Source of the DNA: Endozoicomonas sp965208385
Lineage (GTDB): Bacteria; Pseudomonadota; Gammaproteobacteria; Pseudomonadales; Endozoicomonadaceae
Reading direction: 5' to 3'
DNA length: 64,000 nucleotides
Assembly: GCA_965208385.1 (NCBI GenBank)
Contig: CBDBOO010000098.1
Coordinates: forward strand, 248,001-312,000
The position numbers and the translations under genes are program-made. Of this stretch, positions 27,512 to 34,620 are shown in pieces (position 1 is the stretch's first letter; every line of letters starts with the position of its first letter). The notes under the pieces are model-generated. The model was not told where the DNA came from, did not search any database, and saw nothing but the letters and a program-made list of their open reading frames with translations.

Positions 27512-29029
27512 ATGTTGCCACCACCAAAATTTAAGGACAGCCCTGTTGAATTTAATCAGCACTTGCTGTTTCCGACCAATATTTTTGATCTACTTCCCAA
27601 GCAGCATGACTGCTATGTCTATGAAACTATTTTTCAGTACATAGATACCTCTGAAGTTGAGAGCAAGTACCATCATCTCGGCCAACATGCCTATCCTCCC
27701 AAGCTGATCATTTCCATCCTGATCTACGCCTATAGCCATGGTGTGTTCAGCTCTCGTGAAATTGAAAAGCGATGCCGACAGGACCTGGCTTTCATGTACA
27801 TCGCCGAAATGAACTGCCCTAATTTCAGGGTGCTGGGCGATTTCCGTAAAGATCACCTGACATTCTTCCATGACTGCTTTAAGCAAAGCGTCAAACTCGC
27901 TCTGGAGCTTAAAATGGCCTCTCTTGGCCATATCAGTCTTGACGGGTCTAAATTCAAAGCCAGTACGTCAAAGCACAAAGCCATGAGCTATGGTCGACTT
28001 AAAGCTAAAGAAGCAGAACTGAGTGCTGAGATTGATGATCTGATCAATAAAGCCCGCCAGTGTGATCAGGAAGAAGACGACACTTATCAGGAGGCTAATG
28101 GCTACAGTATTCCTGAAGACTTGCAATTCAAACAAGAGCGTCTCGAGAAAATTAAGAAAGCCAAAAAGGCGCTTGAAGAGCGTGAAGAAACGCTTAATCC
28201 GGGCGAACTGATAGACGACAAAAAACAAATCAGCTTTTCAGATCATGACGCCCGGATCATGAGCAAAAAAGGACACTGTGAATACAGCTACAACGCACAA
28301 ATCAGCGTTGATAAAGATAACCAGATTATCGTTGGCCAACACGTCAGCCAGAGCGCGAATGATTTACAGGAAGTAGAGCCAGCCCTGGCGGCATTATCCG
28401 AGACCACCGAGGGTGAAACTGTGGATAAGATGAGCTTGGACAATGGCTACAATTCGGGCTCAAATCTACAGACCCTGGACGAGAGTGGTATTGATGCCTA
28501 TGTCGCCACGGACCGTCAGGAAAAGGCCGCAGGGACAGGCCTTGAAAATTCTGACCGGAAGTTTGTCAAAGCGGATTTTACTTACGATGCCGACGCGGAT
28601 GTATTTATCTGTCCCGCCAGAAAAAAGCTCGTCACCAAGCCCCAGAGCAAGGCCAAAAGGAAAGGTTATCGTGCAGATAAAGATATATGCACAGAGTGTC
28701 CCTATCGCTCAAGATGCAGCGGCTCAAAGAAAGAAGCTGGCCGGGTGATTCGTACAGACAAATTTGAAGTCGTGCGACAGGCCATGAATAAAAAGATGGA
28801 GACAAAAGAAGCGAAGGCGGTATACGTCCATCGCAAGGTAATTGCAGAGCCACCGTTTGGTCAGATTAAGAATTCCGGTTTCCGGGGCTTTAGCCTCAGA
28901 GGTAAAGAGAAAGTAGATGCGGAATTCTCACTGGTATGCGCGGCGCACAATATGAAAAAATGTGCGACAGCGGTATCCACGGGATCAATCCGTCTTGAAG
29001 ATGTAAAAAGGTTGAGAAATGCAGCATAA
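27512..29029 (+). CDS. IS1182-family transposase, copy 2
   Basis: This is an intact 505-aa DDE transposase, nearly identical to the one at 25801. The DUF772-type N-terminus, the LDGSKF core start, the zinc segment and the C-terminal region are all present. Nucleotide differences from copy 1 are scattered and mostly silent; the clear amino-acid change is Glu at IAEMNC. The two copies are separated only by their inverted repeats and a shared CTAG, which suggests insertion of one next to the other or a tandem duplication. Confidence 0.95.
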   Translation: MLPPPKFKDSPVEFNQHLLFPTNIFDLLPKQHDCYVYETIFQYIDTSEVESKYHHLGQHAYPPKLIISILIYAYSHGVFSSREIEKRCRQDLAFMYIAEMNCPNFRVLGDFRKDHLTFFHDCFKQSVKLALELKMASLGHISLDGSKFKASTSKHKAMSYGRLKAKEAELSAEIDDLINKARQCDQEEDDTYQEANGYSIPEDLQFKQERLEKIKKAKKALEEREETLNPGELIDDKKQISFSDHDARIMSKKGHCEYSYNAQISVDKDNQIIVGQHVSQSANDLQEVEPALAALSETTEGETVDKMSLDNGYNSGSNLQTLDESGIDAYVATDRQEKAAGTGLENSDRKFVKADFTYDADADVFICPARKKLVTKPQSKAKRKGYRADKDICTECPYRSRCSGSKKEAGRVIRTDKFEVVRQAMNKKMETKEAKAVYVHRKVIAEPPFGQIKNSGFRGFSLRGKEKVDAEFSLVCAAHNMKKCATAVSTGSIRLEDVKRLRNAA

Positions 29030-29076
29030 AGGGTAAGAAAAGGCTTGAAATGGTTAAGTATGACTAAAACTCTTCC

Positions 29077-29103
29077 AAAATCGATCAAATGTTGATCGAT
29101 TTT
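29077..29103. terminator. Hairpin at 3' end of IS1182 copy 2
   Basis: This is the same perfect 12-bp stem-loop (AAAATCGATCAA with its complement) as in copy 1, 47 bases after the transposase stop. Confidence 0.65.
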
Positions 29104-29236
29104 GAATTCTAGCTTTTTACTTTGACAGTGCGGGTTAATTCTCGGTCTGGCTCCTAGTACTCCATCCTGCAGTCAATGATATACCAAACAATGGGCTATT
29201 ATTTATAACCTCAACGTAGGAAGTGAAGATGTTGTC

Positions 29237-29711
29237 ATGTCAGTCAAATATCACGTCCGTTTGGATAACAGTGAACGAGAAATGCTCGAAGCACTGATCG
29301 AGCAAAAAAAACCGGTAGTTGCACAACACAAGAAACGACATGCCCAAATTCTGCTGGCCATTGATGAAAATAACGATCCTCTGACCCACGAACAGGCTGC
29401 CAAAGCCTTCAATGTAAAGCCTTCAATGTAAAGCCTTCAATGTAAAGCCTTTGGCTATTTGTCATCTACGTCAGCGCCTGGCTGAGGAAGGTTTGGAGAT
29501 TGCAGTTCACGGCAAGCTAAGTCATCACGGGCGGAAACGTAAGCTGGATGGAGAGGGGCAGGCTCGCCTTACCGCAATAGCCTGTTCAACGCCACCGGAG
29601 GGGCGATGCCGATGGACTTTAAACCTATTGAGAGACCGTATGGTTCAACTTGAATATGTCGATGATATTTCAAGGAGTACCATTCATGAACAGCTAAGCG
29701 AAGTCGTTTGA
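29237..29711 (+). pseudogene. IS630-family transposase, N-terminal half, frameshifted by a 14-bp triplication
   Basis: The helix-turn-helix part of an IS630-type transposase is readable: MSVKYHVRLDNSEREMLEAL, then LTHEQAAKAFNVKP in one frame, continuing in another frame with LAICHLRQRLAEEGLE and STPPEGRCRWTLNLLRDR. Between them a 14-bp unit occurs more than three times (29402-29451). One unit would keep the frame (AKAFNVKPLAICHLRQ), so the extra 28 bp inactivate the gene. The reading stops at 29711 and the DDE catalytic half is missing. Confidence 0.9.
29402..29451 (+). repeat. 14-bp tandem repeat inside the IS630 gene
   Basis: The unit AAAGCCTTCAATGT is repeated three times and followed by a partial fourth. 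The protein frame shows that one unit is ancestral. Confidence 0.92.
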
Positions 29712-29740
29712 GTTGAGGCGACAACTATGTTGACAAACAC

Positions 29741-29943
29741 CGACTCTTCAGCAGCTAGCCCCAGCAAAATCCGGTGGGTGGTAAAAAAGGAAGGCCAGCG
29801 AGTGCGAAACCAGCGGTCGGCCAGTTGAGTTTTAAACTGGCGGTTGTTGCTTTTGCGGGCTCTGGCAAAGTCTTTGTTGAAGGCGGTCAGCACAATTCTG
29901 CGGTCATCCACCAGTCGTGCACCGTTGAGATTTATGGAAAACC
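29741..29943 (-). pseudogene. Remnant of a second ptuB-like HNH nuclease gene (C-terminal part)
   Basis: On the minus strand the sequence reads NLNGARLVDDRRIVLTAF, then NKDFARARKSNNRQFKTQ and RWFRTRWPSFFTTHRILL. This closely matches the C-terminus of the intact ptuB gene at 32188-32973 (NLNCSRLVDDRRAVLTAF and so on). The similarity ends near the AAEE residues. The fragment starts immediately after the stop of the 587-aa gene at 29945. It is the tail of a duplicated or divergent Septu nuclease gene, otherwise lost, and no start or HNH motif remains. Confidence 0.88.
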
Positions 29944-29944
29944 G

Positions 29945-31708
29945 TCAGGAGCATCCGATTCCCATGGTGTTAAGGCTATCCCTGAATTTCTTTTCTTTGC
30001 TCTTTGGTATAACAATCTGCAATTTGCTTAACCGCTGGCACCATTTTGACAGTACCTTGTCGTTCACAATCAGCTCGGCAATCTCCAGGTTTTTGCACGT
30101 CATAATAAGGGCCTCACCCTGAGGCTTTACACCGTCGCGATTTGCGTCGGCCTGTTTTAACAGATTTTCGCAGTCTTCCGGCAAGAAAGGCTGGTCTTCT
30201 CTGGCCAACAAAAAACGTTTTAAATCATCAGTGCTACCACCGACCTGAAGGGCTTCCATGATTTTTTTGCGGGACAGTTTCCAGACGGTATCCTTGTTCT
30301 GCTCGGCATAAAGCGATATAAAACGCTGCTCCCATGGGGTTGGCTTGTTATCGAAAGCAATACGTCCCTGACGTTGAATGGAGAGCATTGTTTCAGAGGA
30401 TGCAGCTTCTTCTTCCTGATAGTTATCGGTCAGCCCTAACGCGTACTCGCCCAGTGGTGTGAGCCGGAAAAAACGCAAACCATCATAACGGCTAAGGCAG
30501 TCTAATTCGTTAATGCCATCATAATAACCGCGATCATCATCGTCATCCCCACCACCTTCAGGGGGAGCCATTACAACATCAATGAGTCCCAGTGTGGCTG
30601 CATATTCCACCAGAAAACAACGCAGATAACGCATCTCCAGACCTTCCCAGGAACCTTCATAAAATTCGCCGTATTCGGGGCTGAAGAGGTAGAGATGGTG
30701 CGGAGCCGTTGTTATTTCCAGCTCTGCGCCAGAAATAAACATAAAGTTGGCAAAGTCGTTAAAATCAATCCAGGTGTTGGCTTTACACTCTTTTAAAACG
30801 GCAATGATCGCCTCTCTTCGAGTGACAACATTGGTGAAAAATCGCTTTCCTTTCCCGTTTTGCCCCTTGATGTTATCAATGCGGCGGAACTCGTCATGGA
30901 CACGGTTGCCGACCCACTGTTCCCATAACTCTTTTATCGTGTCAGCAGAGTTTTCATTGCTTTTCCTGGCCGGAATCAGTGTTGTTTTGGATTGCTTGCT
31001 GAGCTTGCTGTTTCCGAGTAACCGGAGCCACCCATAAGACACGATAAACTCCATGCCAGCCGCGTCGTCACAGGAAACATCCTCGTAATACTCATGGGTA
31101 TCGTTAGCCACCTTCTTTACTGTGGCTGATGAGGCTACGCCTGTCTTCTCGCTAACTTTCAGCTGTTTGTCCTGAAGCATAATCAACACTGATTGCAGTT
31201 CACTCAGCGCCAGTTTCTCACGCTCAAATGTCTTGTAATGCTCAGATAAAGGTTCGGGAAGGTCGCAGCTTTTGAGTACGTCAGGTTCAGGCGGATTCAT
31301 GAGTTGCCTTAACGACGATAGCAGTGCGTCAGGAATTCTTGCTGGCCCGTAGCGCACGGCATTGGGGTAAAAAAAGACATTAATAGTATCGTTCAGCTCG
31401 TGGCTGTAATAAAAATGATTCTTATGGGGTTTGTCCGGGAAACTAGCGGAGCCATATTTAGTCTTGAACCGCTCCCTGTCAATCAACCCATTGTAGTTAA
31501 AAACACACTCCCTGATGAAGGTTGTCTCCATCTCTGAAAGCCTCTGTATATAGGGTTTCAGCAGAGTGTGATCAGATAGCCCTTCTGTTAACGCTTCCGT
31601 TAGCCAGGCTTTACGGATTTGCTTTGGCTTGACACCAAAGTAGGTGAAATAACGCTTTTTCAGCGTATCAACGGTTTCTAAGTCTATTGCTGGCTGTAAA
31701 TCTGACAT
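29945..31708 (-). CDS. Unrecognised 587-aa protein with winged-helix-like and XPB-N-like character, in the Septu operon
   Basis: I do not recognise a named family. The N-terminus (LKKRYFTYFGVKPKQIRKAW, then LTEGLSDHTLLKPYIQRLS) has the SAP/Ssl2-N-like pattern seen in helicase-associated proteins that lack a motor. Around residues 355-450 there is a winged-helix-like block (LEMRYLRCFLVEYAATLGLID and YDGLRFFRLTPLGEYALGL) interrupted by an acidic loop of five Asp residues. The C-terminus is again helical (CKNLEIAELIVNDKVLSKWC). No nuclease, methylase or ATPase motif is visible and there are no membrane segments. It is the fourth gene after ptuA, ptuB and a 130-aa gene on the same strand, 30 bases after the last. 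A nucleic-acid-binding accessory role in defence is an inference. Confidence 0.75.
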   Translation of the reverse strand: MSDLQPAIDLETVDTLKKRYFTYFGVKPKQIRKAWLTEALTEGLSDHTLLKPYIQRLSEMETTFIRECVFNYNGLIDRERFKTKYGSASFPDKPHKNHFYYSHELNDTINVFFYPNAVRYGPARIPDALLSSLRQLMNPPEPDVLKSCDLPEPLSEHYKTFEREKLALSELQSVLIMLQDKQLKVSEKTGVASSATVKKVANDTHEYYEDVSCDDAAGMEFIVSYGWLRLLGNSKLSKQSKTTLIPARKSNENSADTIKELWEQWVGNRVHDEFRRIDNIKGQNGKGKRFFTNVVTRREAIIAVLKECKANTWIDFNDFANFMFISGAELEITTAPHHLYLFSPEYGEFYEGSWEGLEMRYLRCFLVEYAATLGLIDVVMAPPEGGGDDDDDRGYYDGINELDCLSRYDGLRFFRLTPLGEYALGLTDNYQEEEAASSETMLSIQRQGRIAFDNKPTPWEQRFISLYAEQNKDTVWKLSRKKIMEALQVGGSTDDLKRFLLAREDQPFLPEDCENLLKQADANRDGVKPQGEALIMTCKNLEIAELIVNDKVLSKWCQRLSKLQIVIPKSKEKKFRDSLNTMGIGCS

Positions 31709-31738
31709 GGGATTGTTACTCGCTAATCGTTCAATGAA

Positions 31739-32134
31739 TTACGGCAGAAAAAAAGGCCCACTGGCTATCAGGTCAAAGCACTCTTGAGCATCTAGGTCAT
31801 GAAATATCTCTTGCCATTGCCCTGTGTGCCGCTTATACGCCAATGCATAAGTGTTATTGCCGGTGTAAGCCATTCGGGCAAATTTTTGCTCGAAAGATGG
31901 GCTGATGGCCTTAGGACTTGGGCAATGGCAAGTACCGCAGAAATAGAAAAAACTGCCATGCCATTTGGTAAAAATATCCACCAGATAATTGTAGTCGTGC
32001 CCTTCAGGAGGAGGTTGCAGATGTTTTGGCTTCAGCTGATTCTCAACCCATTGATCCGCCTGTTCTTTGAGAATCGCCTTGGTTGATGCGGAAACTTTCG
32101 GGCGTGAAGCTCTTTTGGTGGCAGGCATCCACAT
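31739..32134 (-). CDS. Unrecognised small protein (about 131 aa) between ptuB and the 587-aa gene
   Basis: I do not recognise the family. The sequence includes QPPPEGHDYNYLVDIFTKWH, then a cysteine cluster GSFFYFCGTCHCPSPKAISP, then FARMAYTGNNTYALAYKRHT and GQWQEIFHDLDAQECFDLI. It is soluble and compact. The start is disturbed: a perfect 23-bp tandem duplication (32118-32163) covers the initiation region. The ancestral start was probably the ATG at 32169 (MTKNMWMPATKR), which now runs out of frame; translation must use the inner ATG at 32134 or 32128, or a GTG at 32155. Expression may therefore be reduced. It follows ptuB closely on the same strand. Confidence 0.65.
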   Translation of the reverse strand: MWMPATKRASRPKVSASTKAILKEQADQWVENQLKPKHLQPPPEGHDYNYLVDIFTKWHGSFFYFCGTCHCPSPKAISPSFEQKFARMAYTGNNTYALAYKRHTGQWQEIFHDLDAQECFDLIASGPFFLP

Positions 32135-32163
32135 ATTTTTGTGGCAGGCATCCACATATTTTT
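32118..32163 (-). repeat. 23-bp perfect tandem duplication at a gene start
   Basis: Two identical 23-bp copies lie side by side (32118-32140 and 32141-32163). The unit contains ATGTGGATGCCTGCCAC on the coding strand. Because 23 is not a multiple of three, it separates the upstream ATG at 32169 from the reading frame. Confidence 0.95.
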
Positions 32164-32187
32164 AGTCATAATCGGCTCTTCAGGTGA

Positions 32188-32973
32188 TTAACCCCGATAC
32201 TTCTGCCCAGCCAGCCACTCTTCAGCAGCTTGCGCCAGCAAAATCCGGCGGGTGGTAAAAAAGGAAGGCCAGCGAGTGCGAAACCAGTGTTCAGATAATT
32301 GAGTTTTGTACTGGCGGTTGTTGCTCTTGCGGGCTTTGGCAAATTCTCTATTGAAGGCAGTCAATACAGCCCGTCGATCATCCACCAGCCGTGAACAGTT
32401 CAAGTTCAGAATCCGGATGGTTTCTTCTACAAGCTCAACCAGCGAGTCGTAGCGGTTATCAATGTCTGCCAGTTGAGCACAGGCTTCTGGATCAGGCTGC
32501 AGCTCACAGGTACGTTTATCGAATTTGAACAGGCAAGGGGTATTGATAATCCGCAGAGGGTTCAGTACATGGCCTTCACACTTTTCTGGTAGTTTGCCTG
32601 AGGTGATCAGGTGAGCTTTGTGCGCGTCGCAGCTCAGGTTTTCCGGAGTGGGATAGCTGACTTTGTTATCTGCACTCTGTTTGGAACCGCCCTTACAGAC
32701 ACCGATCATATTCTCCCAGTCCAGCGTCCAGTTATGGTCGGGGTCGGTGGTGTCAGATTTGGGGTGAAAGTGTTCGACTCTCTGATGGCTGGCCTTTTCG
32801 GGCGGCAGTCTGGTTTCACAAAAAGCACACAGATGCCCCTGATCCTGAAAAATCGTTTCCTTAACCACGGTATAGGGGCCGGTATCTCTCAGTTCCTGCC
32901 ATTGGGCGTTGGGGTGATGGTGGCGAAAATCGGACAGGGCAGTAGGTTCGGTACTTTTACAAATCTTCTTCAC
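32188..32973 (-). CDS. ptuB: Septu-like HNH endonuclease PtuB (TIGR02646-type)
   Basis: This is the probable nuclease effector of a Septu anti-phage system. The 261-aa protein has a zinc-type HNH core: GHLCAFCETRLPP (C49, C52), RVEHFHPKS (H68, H70), LDWENMIGVCKGG (N88, C93). The C-terminal helical part ends in RWFRTRWPSFFTTRRILL. The start is a GTG preceded by GGAG and lies inside the last codons of ptuA, overlapping it by 17 bases, so the two are translationally coupled. This pairing of an ATPase with an HNH protein is the hallmark of Septu. The gene appears intact. Confidence 0.9.
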   Translation of the reverse strand: MKKICKSTEPTALSDFRHHHPNAQWQELRDTGPYTVVKETIFQDQGHLCAFCETRLPPEKASHQRVEHFHPKSDTTDPDHNWTLDWENMIGVCKGGSKQSADNKVSYPTPENLSCDAHKAHLITSGKLPEKCEGHVLNPLRIINTPCLFKFDKRTCELQPDPEACAQLADIDNRYDSLVELVEETIRILNLNCSRLVDDRRAVLTAFNREFAKARKSNNRQYKTQLSEHWFRTRWPSFFTTRRILLAQAAEEWLAGQKYRG

Positions 32974-34282
32974 CGTCTAACTCCCACTGACGGTTTTCAA
33001 TATAAAGGTCAGCTTCAGTTAAGGCAGACTCCTCACCCAGGAAAATATCATCCAATTGCTGTCGTTTCTGCAGAGCCTCGGGAATGCTCCACTGATCAGC
33101 GTATACTAAATCAAGATATTGGTTCAGTAAGATGGTGTTTGGATCATTTTTGGGCCGTTGCTCAACACCAAAAATCCGTTTTAGCACGCGGGAGGCTTCA
33201 GCGCCTTGCGTCCCTGGTGCAGCAGAATACAGTTGCCCTTCATTAATAATACGAAGCTTGTCTGAAGCTACTGTAGAAACAATTTGCGGACTGTGAGTCG
33301 ACACAACCCATTGCACATTAGGAAAGACGCGTTGAAGATCTGGCAGAATCCGCTGTTGCCATTCCGGATGAAGGTGCAGATCAATTTCGTCAATCATAAC
33401 AACGCCGGAGGTGGCCAGCATATCGTCTGCTTCCGGATTAGCAGTTGCCATTCGACTGGCAATATCCATGGCCATGGCTAACGTAGTGCGAAAACCATCA
33501 CTGAGCTGCAAAATACTTAATGTCTCTGTGTGGCCATCTGCTTTTTCCCAGTCTACAAGAAAATCGGCTGGTTTGCTTTGAGTACGCGGGTTGGAAAACT
33601 CTGGGAGCAAACCTTGGCGTTTCCCATTTCCTGAAATAGCTTGACGAACCGCTTCAAGTGCAGGTAACCGATACTCGAAATCCCGATACTTTTCTATTCC
33701 TCTTCGCTCTTCATCTTCAAGGTCAAAGAAGCGTTCAAAAAACTGCTTAAAGTTAACCCGTGAATTGAGAGAGCTTATAAACGCTTCAAATCGTGTTCCC
33801 ACCTTGTGAAAACTCAGCTTAGGTTCAGGGATATTGTCAAATATGCCTCTGCCGGTTCCATAGTAAGCAAAGATTGGCAGTGAATAGGGTTGATCGTCAT
33901 TTTCACTGTCTATAAATGTATCAACCCATTGGTTAAGCGCTTTCATGCCCTCTGCAGGAGGAATACTGTCAGAGGTTTTACCAGTCTTGTCCCGTCGATC
34001 AGTAATATCCCACCGAACTCCGCTGGTGGTTTCCATGGCAATGCGCAGATAGGGGCGCAGTTTGCCTTTTTCATCAAGCTTTAAATCAGTACTCTTAGTC
34101 CGAATACCACTGATTTTGGGTAGCCGGGTCAGGAATGGACCTACCCCCCTGGCTAAAGCATCCAGAATTGACGTTTTGCCCTGACCATTCCAGGCGACCA
34201 GCACAGTCACATCCTCTTCCAGCTCAAGCTGTAGAGAGTCAAATGCCCGGAAATTAGTTAATTCAATCTTTTTTAATTTCAT
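32957..34282 (-). CDS. ptuA: Septu-like AAA/ABC-type ATPase PtuA
   Basis: This is a 441-aa SMC/ABC-like ATPase, the predicted sensor or regulator of PtuB. Walker A is WNGQGKTS (residues 31-38), the signature-like motif LSDGFR is at 260-265, Walker B is VVMIDEIDLHLHPEW (D298, E299) and the switch His is in VSTHSPQ (about 330). I chose the ATG at 34282 (MKLKKIELTNFRAF), which has a GGAG site 5-6 bases upstream and begins at the family's usual N-terminus; the frame extends to 34336 but without support. It is the first gene of a four-gene minus-strand run. Confidence 0.9.
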   Translation of the reverse strand: MKLKKIELTNFRAFDSLQLELEEDVTVLVAWNGQGKTSILDALARGVGPFLTRLPKISGIRTKSTDLKLDEKGKLRPYLRIAMETTSGVRWDITDRRDKTGKTSDSIPPAEGMKALNQWVDTFIDSENDDQPYSLPIFAYYGTGRGIFDNIPEPKLSFHKVGTRFEAFISSLNSRVNFKQFFERFFDLEDEERRGIEKYRDFEYRLPALEAVRQAISGNGKRQGLLPEFSNPRTQSKPADFLVDWEKADGHTETLSILQLSDGFRTTLAMAMDIASRMATANPEADDMLATSGVVMIDEIDLHLHPEWQQRILPDLQRVFPNVQWVVSTHSPQIVSTVASDKLRIINEGQLYSAAPGTQGAEASRVLKRIFGVEQRPKNDPNTILLNQYLDLVYADQWSIPEALQKRQQLDDIFLGEESALTEADLYIENRQWELDGEEDL

Positions 34283-34318
34283 GTTGCTCCAATGAGTAAC
34301 AATCGAATATAACACCAC

Positions 34319-34350
34319 CATATCAGTTGCTGTCAAAGGCTGCTGATATG
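34319..34350 (-). promoter_or_regulatory. Inverted repeat upstream of ptuA (candidate operator)
   Basis: CATATCAG (34319-34326) and CTGATATG (34343-34350) are perfect 8-bp arms 16 bases apart, within the 140 bases between the ptuA start and a MITE. It could be a regulator site for the Septu operon. No regulator is encoded nearby. Confidence 0.4.
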
Positions 34351-34422
34351 GAACGGTTGATTAAACGCTATTCTAGCGAACCTTCAGTAAGAGATTACAG
34401 TTAGCTGATGTCGCTGAACAAT

Positions 34423-34586
34423 CAGGGCGATCTCATTTGGCACTAACTTTCTCTGTTTGGCTAATTATTCAGCACACAAAAGTACCAAAATAAGCCTAAT
34501 TTCCTGTACTTCTCAAAAATTCAGTTTTTAAAGCTAGCTTTTTGAATATGCAACAGGATTGGTGTTTGTCAAATGAGATCGCCCTG
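34423..34586 (-). mobile_element. MITE family A, copy 3 (164 bp), reverse orientation
   Basis: The 17-bp perfect inverted ends are as in the other copies. The target duplication is the 10-bp GCTGAACAAT (34413-34422 and 34587-34596). It lies in the gap between the end of hsdR and the ptuA promoter region. In this orientation its inner TTGACA, followed 16 bases later by CATATT, points toward ptuA. Confidence 0.96.
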
Positions 34587-34620
34587 GCTGAACAATCTGG
34601 CTCAATAAATAGTCGATAGA

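Larger units (their letters stand above)
27447..29153 (+). mobile_element. IS1182-family element, copy 2 (1707 bp), in tandem with copy 1
   Basis: It begins directly after the CTAG at 27443-27446 and ends before a third CTAG (29154-29157). Both copies have the same length and orientation. The right inverted repeat has one change (GGTCTGGCTC instead of GGTCAGGCTC). Confidence 0.93.

Noticed and set aside
25736..29153. A composite transposon bounded by the two IS1182 copies
   Set aside because: Nothing lies between them except four bases; they are in tandem.
29774..30122. Plus-strand open frames of 85 and 92 codons
   Set aside because: They overlap the ptuB remnant and the end of the 587-aa gene on the other strand, which have homology support.
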